Below, piece after piece: positions 27,601-36,138 of a DNA stretch of 64,000 bases. This DNA is from Picosynechococcus sp. PCC 7002 (GTDB lineage: Bacteria > Cyanobacteriota > Cyanobacteriia > Cyanobacteriales > MRBY01). A program made the position numbers and the translations under genes. The notes beneath the pieces were generated by a model. It was not told the origin of the DNA and made no database searches. It saw only the letters and a list, made by a program, of their open reading frames with translations. Within the stretch, counting starts at the first letter, position 1, and each line of letters begins with the position of its first letter. The stretch is from NCBI RefSeq assembly GCF_963860125.1, contig NZ_CAWLFA010000001.1, positions 1,488,001-1,552,000 of the forward strand. Direction: 5' to 3'.

Positions 27601-28172
27601 ACAGATTCATCGAGTAATTCAATTTTTTGAATTTCGTGGGAGGTGCGAAACCCATCAAAAAAGTGGATGAAGGGTACACGGGCTTTCATCGTCGCCGCTT
27701 GGGCAATCAACGCCATATCGTGGGCTTCCTGCACCGAGGCAGACGACAACAGGGCAAATCCCGTCCCCCGCACAGCCATCACATCGGAGTGATCGCCAAA
27801 AATGGAGAGGGCTTGGGCTGCAACGGAACGGGCGGCGACATGGATCACCGCTGAGGTTAATTCCCCCGCAATTTTGTAGAGGTTGGGGATCATTAACAGT
27901 AGCCCTTGGGAGGCGGTGAAGGTTGTCGTTAAAGAACCCGTTTGCAGTGCGCCGTGGACGGCTCCGGCAGCGCCACCTTCACTCTGCATTTCGATGATGC
28001 TGGGCACGGTTCCCCAGAGATTTGGCTGTCCTTGGGAGGCCCAGGCATCGGCCCATTCGCCCATCAGTGAAGCGGGGGTGATGGGATAAATGGCAATGAC
28101 TTCGTTTAGTTTGTAGGCAACTTTGGCGACGGCTTCATTCGCATCGAGGGTGGCAATTGTGTTAGTAGCCAT
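24636..28172 (-). CDS. nifJ: Pyruvate:ferredoxin (flavodoxin) oxidoreductase
   Basis: Converts pyruvate, CoA and oxidised ferredoxin or flavodoxin to acetyl-CoA, CO2 and reduced carrier. All domains are fused in 1178 residues, the usual length. The N-terminal pyruvate-binding part begins YPITPASLMGEWAD. Two [4Fe-4S] motifs follow, CIQCGKCVMVCP near residue 689 and CTGCGVCVDVCP near 745. A third cluster region has GACAGCGETPY, and the thiamine diphosphate domain has GGDGWAYDIGFGGLDH near 964 with MDTEVYSNTGGQ. No nitrogenase genes are nearby, so the role is likely fermentative or redox balancing. Confidence 0.97.
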   Translation of the reverse strand: MATNTIATLDANEAVAKVAYKLNEVIAIYPITPASLMGEWADAWASQGQPNLWGTVPSIIEMQSEGGAAGAVHGALQTGSLTTTFTASQGLLLMIPNLYKIAGELTSAVIHVAARSVAAQALSIFGDHSDVMAVRGTGFALLSSASVQEAHDMALIAQAATMKARVPFIHFFDGFRTSHEIQKIELLDESVLRELIDDEDVFAHRARALTPDHPVVRGTAQNPDVFFQARESVNPFYDKCSAIVKEMMDRFGALTGRAYKLFEYVGAPDATRVIMLMGSGCETVHETVDYLNAQGEKVGVLKVRLYRPFDGSALISALPKTVEKIAVLDRTKEPGANGEPLYLDVVSALMEAWEGTMPKVVGGRYGLSSKEFNPAMVKGIFDELDQAKPKNHFTVGINDDVSHTSLAYDPSFSSEPDSVVRAMFYGLGSDGTVGANKNSIKIIGEETDNYAQGYFVYDSKKSGAVTVSHLRFGPNLIRSTYLINQANFVGCHQWLFLEKLDVLSGAKDGSIFLLNSPYAVDQVWDQLPLEVQEQIFHKNLKFYVINANKVARESGMGGRINTVMQTCFFALSGVLPKEEAISKIKEYIQKTYGKKGADVVTMNIQAVDNTLANLFEVNVGEANSPIRKPPAVSPNAPDFMRNVQAPMLIKEGDRLPVSCLPCDGTYPTGTSKWEKRNVAQFIPEWDPEVCIQCGKCVMVCPHATIRAKVYEPNLLGNAPESFKSIDAKDKNFSGQKFTIQVAPEDCTGCGVCVDVCPAKNKAQPSKKAINMVEQLPLREQERTNWDYFLNLPLPERRELKLNQIREQQLQEPLFEFSGACAGCGETPYIKLVSQLFGDRTVIANATGCSSIYGGNLPTTPYTTNAEGKGIAWSNSLFEDNAEFGLGFRLSIDKQAQFAAELLQRLSGELGDSFVGELLNARQADEADIWEQRQRVRELKNKLATLNSPDAKQLASLADYLVKKSVWIVGGDGWAYDIGFGGLDHAIASGKNINILVMDTEVYSNTGGQSSKATPRAAVAKFAAGGKPAPKKDLGLIAMTYGNVYVASVAMGARDEHTLKAFLEAEAYEGPSLIIAYSHCIAHGINMQTAMSHQKELVESGRWLLYRYNPDLKTEGKNPLQLDSRTPKGSVESSMYKENRFKMLTMTKPKAAKELLKQAQNDVDTRWRMYEYLANRPEA

Positions 28173-28791
28173 AATCTCAAAATTCTAATGTTTTGCTGGT
28201 GACTGGGTGGAAATCGTGGGTGATGATCTGTTTTGTGAGTCGAGGCAGTGAAAAAAAGTGATTGATGTTAGCTATTTTTTGAGCCTGATACTTGGTTGAC
28301 TTTAACAACAAAATGCTTGCTAAAAGTTATAAGAAAAAATAGAATTTGATTGGCTTGATCCGGAAAATCAAGGAAATATTTACACTTCTAATTTTAGAGA
28401 TATTTTTTGCTGTCTTGGATTGTTCTGCTGTAGAAAATGATAAAAATCAGTGAAGGTTTAAATTTCGTTGAAATCCTAGGGGAAGCTAAATAAGAAAAGT
28501 TATTTTTTGCTTTTTTTTGTAACGATCTTGGGCATGGTTTTGGTGTCAACTTTTTTAGTAGAGATTGATTATGACACCTTCGGCAATAGAGGAAAAACTG
28601 TCGTTGGTTGGCCAAGAAGCTGGGCCTATTGTCAGCATAAAAATCTCGTCGGTTTAGCGATCGCCCACGAGAATTCAAAGAATTAAAGAATTACCTGGAA
28701 AAATTGGCTTTGGGCTGAGGTTTTTGCACGCAAACCCCAACCTTTCGCCTACGCCTAGTCAAAAAAATATTGGCGATCGCCCTCTTGATCT
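28173..28791. other. Intergenic region, 619 bp, no convincing gene
   Basis: AT-rich stretch between the nifJ start and the stop of the Tyr/Gly-rich exported protein gene. It holds an unconvincing Arg/Lys-rich frame on the minus strand (28394-28678) and a 28-codon frame on the plus strand (28571-28657) with no ribosome site. One HIP1 site is present near 28658. No clear promoter, terminator or structured RNA was identified, although nifJ must be transcribed from this side. Confidence 0.5.
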
Positions 28792-29181
28792 TTAGCAGGT
28801 AGAAACGGAGATATCTCCCGATGAGAAATAGGCGCAGTCACCATCGGAGACATAGGAACCGTAGCCCCCAGCCCCACCAGTGCTGTAGTAGGAATCATAG
28901 CCGCTAGAATCATTCCCATAGCTGCCGTCGTAATTATTACTGCCAGCGCCAAGGTAACCTTGCACCGTGTAATCGCCTGCATAGCCCCACGCACCAGTGT
29001 AGTAATCCAGCCAGTAACTCCCCGCAGGAATCGAGCCGCCAGCCAGATACTCAAGGATCATCAAATCTTCGCCCTGGATATATTCGCCATTGACATAGAC
29101 TTGGGCTTTTACGGGTATCGAGGCACCCGCGAGCAGGAGGAGAGAAGACAAGACCGTCAGAGAAACTTTTTTCAGAAACAT
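28792..29181 (-). CDS. Exported Tyr/Gly/Ser-rich protein with YWLD motif
   Basis: A 129-residue protein with a signal peptide (LTVLSSLLLLAGASIPVKA) and GGGAGG before the ATG. The mature N terminus contains VNGEYIQGEDLMILEYLAG, then SYWLDYYTGAWGYAGDYTVQGYLG, a short motif known from small exported bacterial proteins in which a Tyr-Trp-Leu/Tyr-Asp block precedes G-W/x-G. The rest is a low-complexity Gly/Tyr/Ser/Asp tail closed by C116 and C129, probably a disulfide. Function unknown. It lies divergent from the glycan cluster and may be an extracellular matrix component. Confidence 0.65.
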   Translation of the reverse strand: MFLKKVSLTVLSSLLLLAGASIPVKAQVYVNGEYIQGEDLMILEYLAGGSIPAGSYWLDYYTGAWGYAGDYTVQGYLGAGSNNYDGSYGNDSSGYDSYYSTGGAGGYGSYVSDGDCAYFSSGDISVSTC

Positions 29182-29561
29182 GGACCAAACCTCCCGTGAG
29201 GGAAAACTAGAAAAGTTAGAGACTGAAGCATTCTGGAACGATTAGGTCAGGTTGCTGGGGATAAGTAGTGGCCACAAAATTTTACTGATGCAGTTTGTCT
29301 AAATTTTTGACGCTCACCCTGGATTTATTATCTACTGATGTTTGAATTTTTCAGCGGTCTTTAACCCTACATTTCCCTCAAGCTGCCGTAATCCTCAGTG
29401 CAAATAAGCCATAGAGAAACTTTATTATCTAGGCTTTTTCCATGAAGGTTTTCTCATGGAATCTTCACCAGGGATTTAGGCAAGCGGGTCAAGATATCCA
29501 TCATCGTCAAGAATCTGGCGATCAGTGTCGAGGTCAGATCCCAAAGGAGAGGTCTTTGCCC
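29182..29561. other. Intergenic region, 380 bp, upstream of the glycan cluster
   Basis: Divergent control region between the exported Tyr/Gly-rich gene and the first glycosyltransferase gene. GAGAAACTT occurs at 29415-29423 and TTCTCATGGAAT at 29451-29462. The same two words occur fused upstream of the 36246 operon. AAAGGAGAGG at 29543-29552 is the ribosome site of the gene at 29562. No further gene seen. Confidence 0.5.
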
Positions 29562-30863
29562 ATGGAACCCGCCCAACGACAACGGAATGTTCAATGGCGA
29601 TCGCCCCAGGGGATCTCTAGCCCAACCCCTGTTTCTGGGAAACGAGCCCCCCGATCTAGGCCGCCAGCTCCTCGCCACCGCATCGTGCTATATTCCCACG
29701 ACACCATGGGCTTGGGTCACAAACGGCGTAATGTGTTGATTGCGCAGACCCTACAACGATCAGCTTTGCCCCTAGATATTTTGCTCATTAGTGGCATGGG
29801 CGATGGCAATGAAGGGCTGGCCCGTGCGGGGATTGATTGTTTAAGTTTGCCAGCCTTGAAAAAAAGCCGGGATGGTTCCTACAGAGCGCGTCATTTAGCC
29901 TTGCCGTTACGGGACATCATTGGGTTGCGATCGCAGCTAATTTTAAAAACTATCCAACAATTTCAACCGGATGTTTTCATCGTCGATAATGTCCCCAGGG
30001 GGGCAGAACGGGAACTAGACCCCAGCCTGGAATACATCCGGAAACAGCCTAAGATGCGCTGTGTTTTGGGGCTAAGGGATGTGTTGGACGACCCGGCAGC
30101 GGTGCGGCGGGATTGGCAACGGGCGGACAACGAAACGGCCATTCGTCGCTACTATGATGCGGTGTGGATTTACGGCGATCCCCAGGTTTACGATCTGCGG
30201 CGAGAATATGATTTTTCCCCAGAGGTGGTCGCAAAAATGCTGCCCCTCGGTTATTTCAATCAATGCGATCGCCTCCAGTATTTAGGGCAATCCTGGCAAG
30301 AAACCTTAAAAGCGTGGGATTTACCCGCCCGGTTCGTCCTCGGTGCGGTGGGTGGCGGCCAAGATGGGGAAACCCTGGCGATCGCCTTTGCCCAAATTCC
30401 CTTCACCGCCGAAAATCCGGGGGTGCTACTCACGGGGCCTTTTATGCCGGAGTCCGTGCGCCAAACCCTAGGGGCGATCGCCCAACATAATCCCCACCTG
30501 ACGATCCTTCCTTCCTGTCCCGAACCGACGATTCTCATGGCCGCCGCCGAACGGGTGATTGCCATGGGTGGCTACAATACCACCTGTGAAATTCTTTCCT
30601 TCCAGAAACCCGCTCTGATTATTCCCCGGATAAAACCCCGCCAGGAACAATGGCTGCGGGCGACCCGTTTAAAAAAATTGGGTCTGGTGGACGTGCTCCA
30701 TCCCCACCAGGTTAATCCTCAGAATCTAGCGGCTTGGCTCCGTTGTGATCCAAAACCCCCCAAGCGCAGTGCTGGTCTCAATCTCCAGGCCACCGAACAA
30801 TTGCCCCTCCTTTTAGGTCAAATGCTCAAGACTTCTAGCGGTTTTACTGCCCAAGCTTCCTAG
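29562..30863 (+). CDS. MurG/GT28-like glycosyltransferase
   Basis: A 433-residue GT-B fold protein. After a 35-residue basic/Pro-rich N-terminal extension come RIVLYSHDTMGLGHKRRN, the HGxGHxxR-like acceptor loop of the GT28 group, and a C-terminal donor domain with FVLGAVGGGQDGE, ILPSCPEPTILMAAAERVIAMGGYNTTCEIL and KPALIIPR. A role in sugar transfer to a lipid or polymer is likely, not specific. The ATG at 29562 is chosen for its AAAGGAGAGG ribosome site; an upstream in-frame ATG at 29442 would overlap the putative control motif. It is the first gene of a five-gene cluster. Confidence 0.78.
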   Translation: MEPAQRQRNVQWRSPQGISSPTPVSGKRAPRSRPPAPRHRIVLYSHDTMGLGHKRRNVLIAQTLQRSALPLDILLISGMGDGNEGLARAGIDCLSLPALKKSRDGSYRARHLALPLRDIIGLRSQLILKTIQQFQPDVFIVDNVPRGAERELDPSLEYIRKQPKMRCVLGLRDVLDDPAAVRRDWQRADNETAIRRYYDAVWIYGDPQVYDLRREYDFSPEVVAKMLPLGYFNQCDRLQYLGQSWQETLKAWDLPARFVLGAVGGGQDGETLAIAFAQIPFTAENPGVLLTGPFMPESVRQTLGAIAQHNPHLTILPSCPEPTILMAAAERVIAMGGYNTTCEILSFQKPALIIPRIKPRQEQWLRATRLKKLGLVDVLHPHQVNPQNLAAWLRCDPKPPKRSAGLNLQATEQLPLLLGQMLKTSSGFTAQAS

Positions 30864-30899
30864 TCCATCACCTTATTTCCACTATTTGTTCAATGTGCC

Positions 30900-32141
30900 A
30901 TGGCCATTGCCTACGTTGTTAAACGCTATCCCCGCTATTCAGAAACCTTTATCGTCAATGAAATTCTCGCCCACGAAGCAGCGGGTTTAGATATCAAAAT
31001 TTTTGCCCTACGGCCCCCGGTGGATAGTCATTTCCAAGACAAAATTGCCCGGGTCAAAGCCCCCGTCACCTACATCCAAAAACCCAGCCAAGGGCGATCG
31101 CACCCCGATTTATTGGGGCAAAATCCCACCGCCGCCAGTTACCTCTGGGCAGAAATCCAAGCTACCGCCACCCTGATCCCCGACCTCTGGGAAAAATTAG
31201 CCTACGCCGCCGGAGAACGTTCCAGTGTTCTGTATCAAGCCCTCTGGCTCGCCCAAGCCGTCCGCCACCAGGGGATCACCCATCTCCATGCCCACTTTGC
31301 CAGCGTCGCCACCAGCGTTACCCGGTTAGCCGCCCACTTTGCGGAAGTACCCTACAGCTTTACGGCCCACGCAAAAGATATTTTCCATGAAAGCGTGGAT
31401 CCAGCCGATTTCGCCAGCAAACTCCAAGATGCCTGCGCTGTGGTGACTGTCAGTGACTATAACCGTACCTATTTACAACAGCAGTATGGGGAAGTTGCAA
31501 CTAAGGTCAAACGCATTTACAACGGCATGGATTTAACGGAACTTCCCTACCAACCCCATTTAGAAAATCCACAGCCACCGTTAATTGTGTCAGTGTCGCG
31601 CCTCGTGGAAAAGAAAGGCTTGACCTATCTGATTGCTGCCTGCGATCTGCTGCGCCGTTGGAATTGTTCGTTCCGCTGTCAAATCGTGGGGAGTGGCCCC
31701 CTAGAAACGACATTGCGATCGCAAATTGCCCAACACCAGCTAGAGCCTTGGGTGGAAATCACTGGCCCCAAACCCCAGGGAGAAGTGTTTCAGCTCCTAA
31801 AACAGGCGACAGTTTTTGCGGCCCCCTATGTCATTGGGAAAGATGGCAATCGGGATGGTTTACCTACAGTTTTGTTAGAGGCGATCGCCTTGGGGACTCC
31901 CTGCGTGGCAACGGATGTCACGGGCATTCCGGAAATTATTCAACACCAGGAGACAGGGTTGCTGGTGGCCCAAAATGATCCAGAACAACTTGCCAAAGCC
32001 CTTCAAATTCTTTTAAATCAAGCAGATTTACGTCACCGTTTTGCCCGAGCAGCCCGCCAGCGTTTAGAACAAGCCTTTGATCTCCAGCGCAATGCGGCCC
32101 AACTCCGCCAACTGTTCCACCAAGGGGAGGCCCAACGATGA
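30900..32141 (+). CDS. GT4 family glycosyltransferase, WcaL-like
   Basis: A 413-residue GT-B enzyme. The N terminus VVKRYPRYSETFIVNEILAHE is typical of colanic acid WcaL-like transferases. HLHAHFASVATSV, FTAHAKDIF, the donor domain VSRLVEKKGLTYLI, VGSGPLETTL, and the E-x7-E-type block GLPTVLLEAIALGTP with ATDVTGIPEII are present. It would act at the cytoplasmic face on a lipid-linked oligosaccharide. It overlaps the next gene by four bases (ATGA) and follows the GT28-like gene by 36 bp. Confidence 0.87.
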   Translation: MAIAYVVKRYPRYSETFIVNEILAHEAAGLDIKIFALRPPVDSHFQDKIARVKAPVTYIQKPSQGRSHPDLLGQNPTAASYLWAEIQATATLIPDLWEKLAYAAGERSSVLYQALWLAQAVRHQGITHLHAHFASVATSVTRLAAHFAEVPYSFTAHAKDIFHESVDPADFASKLQDACAVVTVSDYNRTYLQQQYGEVATKVKRIYNGMDLTELPYQPHLENPQPPLIVSVSRLVEKKGLTYLIAACDLLRRWNCSFRCQIVGSGPLETTLRSQIAQHQLEPWVEITGPKPQGEVFQLLKQATVFAAPYVIGKDGNRDGLPTVLLEAIALGTPCVATDVTGIPEIIQHQETGLLVAQNDPEQLAKALQILLNQADLRHRFARAARQRLEQAFDLQRNAAQLRQLFHQGEAQR

Positions 32142-33304
32142 AAATTGCCTATGTCTGCGCCGATCCGGGCATTCCGGTCTTTGGCTGCAAAGGGGCCTCG
32201 ATCCATGTGCAGGAGATGATCCGCGCCTTTCAGAACCAGGGGGCAACGGTGACGCTTTTTGCCGCGAGGCTTGGAGGCGAACCGCCCGCAGACTTGGCCG
32301 ATGTACCCGTCCATTGCTTACCCAAAGTTCCCAAAGGAGATCTAGCAAGCCGTGAGCAGGGACTCTTTGAACAAAATCAGACATTGCAAAATTTATTAAC
32401 CCAGGCATCTCCCTACGATCTCGTCTATGAACGTTATTCCCTCTGGAGCCAGGCGGGGATGACCTTTGCGCGAAACTGGCAGATTCCTGGCATTTTAGAA
32501 GTGAATGCGCCCCTAATTGAAGAGCAAGCCACACACCGGGGTTTAATAAACCGGGATTTAGCATTGCAGGTCGCAGCGACAGCCTTTGGGAAAGCAACAG
32601 CTTTAATCGCCGTGTCCGAGGGGGTAAAGGCCTATTTACAGCAATGGGTGCCGGGCGATCGCCTTTTTGTGGTGCCCAATGGGATCAATCCCACCCGATT
32701 TTCCAATGTCTCTAAACCATCCGCCGGAATGCCCTTTACCGTGGGTTTTGTCGGTTCCCTCAAGCCTTGGCATGGCCTGGATCTGCTGATTGAAGCCTTT
32801 GCTCAACTGCGACAAACTGTCCCGGAAGCGCGCTTGTTGATCGTCGGCGATGGCCCCCAACGGCCAGCCCTTGAACAGGCGATCGCCCAGCGCAAGTTAA
32901 CGGCCCAGGTGCAATGGACAGGTGCCGTGTCCCCAGAGGCAGTTCCCCACTGGTTAAGCCAGATGAGCGTGGCTGTGGCCCCCTATCCCGCCAGTGAAAA
33001 TTTTTATTTTTCCCCCCTCAAGGTGGTGGAATACATGGCGGCGGAGTTGCCTGTGGTGGCGAGTCGCATCGGTCAACTGCCGGACATTATTGACGATGGC
33101 GTGACGGGGATTTTGTATCCACCGGGGGAAGTAACAGCTCTTGTCCAGGCCCTCGAACATCTTTGGCGATCGCCCCAGTACCGGAAGCAGTTAGGTCTGG
33201 CTGCCCGTGGTTTCGTGCTTAAACACCATACTTGGGATCACATTGCCGCCCAAATTTTGGCGATCGCCAAAGCCTCGTTTTTTAACGTTGAGGTTAAAAG
33301 TTAG
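32138..33304 (+). CDS. GT4 family glycosyltransferase
   Basis: A 388-residue GT-B enzyme. The acceptor side has PVFGCKGASIHVQEMIRAF, and the donor side has VGFVGSLKPWHGLDLLIEAF, LIVGDGPQRPALEQ and FYFSPLKVVEYMAAELPVVASRIGQLPDII, in which the usual E-x7-E is reduced to K-x-x-E-x-M. Translationally coupled to the previous gene by an ATGA overlap, and six bases ahead of the ABC transporter gene. Sugar and acceptor are not readable from sequence. Confidence 0.86.
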   Translation: MKIAYVCADPGIPVFGCKGASIHVQEMIRAFQNQGATVTLFAARLGGEPPADLADVPVHCLPKVPKGDLASREQGLFEQNQTLQNLLTQASPYDLVYERYSLWSQAGMTFARNWQIPGILEVNAPLIEEQATHRGLINRDLALQVAATAFGKATALIAVSEGVKAYLQQWVPGDRLFVVPNGINPTRFSNVSKPSAGMPFTVGFVGSLKPWHGLDLLIEAFAQLRQTVPEARLLIVGDGPQRPALEQAIAQRKLTAQVQWTGAVSPEAVPHWLSQMSVAVAPYPASENFYFSPLKVVEYMAAELPVVASRIGQLPDIIDDGVTGILYPPGEVTALVQALEHLWRSPQYRKQLGLAARGFVLKHHTWDHIAAQILAIAKASFFNVEVKS

Positions 33305-33310
33305 AAAAAT

Positions 33311-35143
33311 ATGCACCGTGCCTCCCCCATGACCCAAGCTGTCCCTGGCCTCTGGGCTGTAATCACCACCTTTTGGCCCCAAATTCGTACCCAGTGGCGA
33401 CTCCTGTTGGTGGCGATGGTCACTTTGCTGGCAGATGTGGGGTTGCGACTATTGGAACCTTGGCCCCTCAAACTGCTCATTGACGGGGTACTGATTCCCG
33501 CTCAAACCCAGCCAGCCCTTTCTTTTCTCGGCTTTAGGAACCTCGATCCCGCCTGGCTCTTGGTTTTCATTGCGGCTGGGGTGATCATCATTGCTGTGAG
33601 TCGGGCGATCGCCACCTATTGGAATACCGTCAGTTTGGCGATCGTCGGTAGTCGCGTCATGGCCCAGGTGCGGGATCAACTGTACAGTCATTTGCAACGG
33701 CTTTCCCTGCGCTACCACTACCAAGCCCGCAGCGGTGACCTAATTATCCGCGTTAGTAGCGATGCAAATCGTCTCCAGGAAATTTTGCTCACGGCGGCGT
33801 TGCCCCTGGTGGTTAGCCTGTTAACCCTGGGGGGAATGCTTGGGGTAATGGCCTGGCTCGACCTGAAACTCACCTTCTTATCCCTCGTGACTTTTCCGCT
33901 ATTTTGGTTTGCTGCCAGCCGTTTAAGTGCCAAAATTCGCCGTGCTTCCCTCACCCAACGCCACCGGGAAGGGGCCGTCGCCGCCACCGCCGCCGAATCC
34001 CTCGCCGCGATTAAACTGGTGCAAGCCCTTTCCCTAGAGCAGGCCTTTGCGGATCTTTTTAGTCGCCAAAACCAACAAAGCCTCCAGGAAAGCATTGAAA
34101 CCAAACGATTGGCCGCAAACCTAGAGCGGGTGGTAGATGTGTTGATTGCCCTGGGAACAGCCTTGGTGATGGGCTATGGGTCACATCTGGTGATCGAAGA
34201 TGCCCTCACGCCAGGAACAGTTTTGGTGTTTTTAACCTATCTGCGCAATGCCTACAAACCCGTGCAAAATTTTGCGAAATATACTGGGCGTCTGGCAAAG
34301 GCGGCGGCATCAGGGGAACGGATTTTAAATATTTTGGCGGAAACCCCCGATATTCAAGACAAACCAGGGGCGATCGCCACGCCGTCTCTCCGGGGGTTGA
34401 TTGAATTTAAAGATGTCTCCTTTGGTTATCATCCCGACCAAGGAATTCTTAAGGGGCTAAATTTAACGGTGCAACCCGGCGAAAAAATTGCCCTCGTTGG
34501 TGCTTCCGGCAGTGGAAAATCGACGCTTCTCAGTTTGTTATTGCGCCTCTATGACCCAACAGCGGGGAAAATTCTGATTGATGGTCAGGATCTGCGGGAT
34601 TATCAACTGACGGGCCTCCGGAACCAAATGGCGGTGGTGTTGCAGGAGAGCTTACTATTTGCGGCAACGATCCGGGAAAATATCGCCTATGGCATCGAGG
34701 ACGCAACGATGGTAAATATCGAAGCGGCGGCCCGTTTAGCCAATGCCCATGACTTTATTTTGCAACTGCCCCAGGGCTACGACACAGTGGTGGGGGAACG
34801 GGGGACAACCCTTTCTGGTGGGCAGCGGCAACGGTTGGCGATCGCCAGGGCTGCGATGCGACAAACCCCGATTTTGATCCTGGATGAACCCACCAGTGGC
34901 TTGGATAAAGTCAACGAACAGTTGGTTTTTGAAGCCCTAGAACGGTTAGCGGAAAATCGCACCACCTTTCTCGTCACCCACAATCTCCAGTTGGCGATCG
35001 CCGCCGACCAAATCCTTTACCTCGACCAGGGACAAATCCAGGAACAGGGCACCCACGCCGAATTATTAGCGCGCCAGGGAGCCTATGCCGACCTTTTCCA
35101 ACGGCAAACCCTCGCAACGTTCAGCGAATCCTTGCAACATTAA
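33311..35143 (+). CDS. ABCB/MsbA-type ABC exporter
   Basis: A 610-residue half-transporter: six membrane helices in the first 330 residues, then a nucleotide-binding domain with Walker A GASGSGKST near residue 397, signature LSGGQRQRLAIARA near 501 and Walker B ILILDEP near 523, followed by the H-loop TFLVTHNLQ. It should homodimerise and export a lipid-linked or hydrophobic substrate. Its place between glycosyltransferases and a phosphotransferase points to export of a glycolipid or glycan. The start could be the ATG at 33311 or the one at residue 7. Confidence 0.9.
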   Translation: MHRASPMTQAVPGLWAVITTFWPQIRTQWRLLLVAMVTLLADVGLRLLEPWPLKLLIDGVLIPAQTQPALSFLGFRNLDPAWLLVFIAAGVIIIAVSRAIATYWNTVSLAIVGSRVMAQVRDQLYSHLQRLSLRYHYQARSGDLIIRVSSDANRLQEILLTAALPLVVSLLTLGGMLGVMAWLDLKLTFLSLVTFPLFWFAASRLSAKIRRASLTQRHREGAVAATAAESLAAIKLVQALSLEQAFADLFSRQNQQSLQESIETKRLAANLERVVDVLIALGTALVMGYGSHLVIEDALTPGTVLVFLTYLRNAYKPVQNFAKYTGRLAKAAASGERILNILAETPDIQDKPGAIATPSLRGLIEFKDVSFGYHPDQGILKGLNLTVQPGEKIALVGASGSGKSTLLSLLLRLYDPTAGKILIDGQDLRDYQLTGLRNQMAVVLQESLLFAATIRENIAYGIEDATMVNIEAAARLANAHDFILQLPQGYDTVVGERGTTLSGGQRQRLAIARAAMRQTPILILDEPTSGLDKVNEQLVFEALERLAENRTTFLVTHNLQLAIAADQILYLDQGQIQEQGTHAELLARQGAYADLFQRQTLATFSESLQH

Positions 35144-35145
35144 CG

Positions 35146-36138
35146 ATGACCGAACTTTACCCTGATCCTAAAATGCCCTGGCTACCGTTTGTCCTCGATC
35201 CCCAGTTAGCCCAGCCGCATTTCACTACCATTTTTCCCACTGTGCGGAGGGTGATAAAGGCCGAACTGCTACGCCATAAAATCGGACGCCGGGCCTTGAT
35301 TGCTTATCATCTGGAAACCGACGCAGGGGAACAGATTATTCTCGGCAAAATTCGCGCCAAGGGCACAGACCACAAAAGCTATGACTGTCAACGGGCGTTA
35401 TGGAAAAATGGGTTTCATCGCCAGAGTGAAGATGGTTTATCGGTGCCAGAACCCCTTGGTATTGTTGAACCCTGGCGGATGTGGCTACAACGCTGGGTTC
35501 CTGGTCAACCCGCAACTAATTTATTGATTATCCAGCCAGATTTACCCGAAAAAATTGCTGCCCTTGCCCACAAACTCCACACCCATTCCGTACCCACCCC
35601 AAAGACCCATACCATTGCTGACGAATTACAAATTCTTGGCGATCGCCTCCGGGATTTTGCCCAACAGCAACCCCAATGGCAGGGAAAAATCCAAGATTTT
35701 ATGGCCCAGAGTGAACGGCTAGGACAAATCTTAGAACAGCATCCCCGTCCCTCAACAACAATTCACCGGGATTTTTACCCTGATCAAATTTTGGTAGAAG
35801 GCGATCGCCTTTGGTTGGTGGATCTCGACCTCTACTGTCAAGGAGATCCCGCCGTTGATCTGGGGAATTTTATCGCCCACATGACCGAACAGAGCCTCCG
35901 CACTTTGGGTGATCCCGATGCTATGGTTAGTCAAGAACAGACATTAAAGGGCGTTTTTTTAGCAAAACAGGCCTTAGGAAAGTTTTATCTGGGTCAGGCT
36001 ATTGATATCTACGCCATCTTCACTCTTCTGCGGCATATTGCCATTAGTTGGCGTATCCCAGAGCGTCGTCCAAATATTCCGGCCTTGATCGAACTCTGTG
36101 GCGATCGCCTTGCCGAACAACTGCAACAGGTTAGATGA
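35146..36138 (+). CDS. APH-like phosphotransferase family protein, altered catalytic motif
   Basis: A 330-residue protein kinase-like fold protein. The catalytic loop reads HRDFYPDQILVEGDRLW and the metal-binding loop VDLDLYCQGDPAVDLGNF. The usual HxDxxxxN of aminoglycoside and choline kinases has Gln in place of Asn. It may phosphorylate a sugar or lipid head group in the pathway of the cluster. Genes end to start: two bases after the ABC gene. Its TGA lies inside the palindrome ATGAGAAACTTCTCAT. Confidence 0.72.
   Translation: MTELYPDPKMPWLPFVLDPQLAQPHFTTIFPTVRRVIKAELLRHKIGRRALIAYHLETDAGEQIILGKIRAKGTDHKSYDCQRALWKNGFHRQSEDGLSVPEPLGIVEPWRMWLQRWVPGQPATNLLIIQPDLPEKIAALAHKLHTHSVPTPKTHTIADELQILGDRLRDFAQQQPQWQGKIQDFMAQSERLGQILEQHPRPSTTIHRDFYPDQILVEGDRLWLVDLDLYCQGDPAVDLGNFIAHMTEQSLRTLGDPDAMVSQEQTLKGVFLAKQALGKFYLGQAIDIYAIFTLLRHIAISWRIPERRPNIPALIELCGDRLAEQLQQVR

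Noticed and set aside
24636..28172. nifJ as a sign of a nitrogen-fixation cluster
   Set aside because: No nifHDK or other nif genes are near; many non-diazotrophic cyanobacteria carry nifJ.
28571..28657. 28-codon plus-strand frame (MTPSAIEEKLSLVG...)
   Set aside because: It looks more protein-like than its surroundings but has no ribosome site and no homologue I recognise; kept only as a note.
28394..28678. Minus-strand 94-codon frame upstream of nifJ
   Set aside because: Arg/Lys/Phe-rich composition from AT-rich noncoding DNA, no ribosome site, no recognisable motif.
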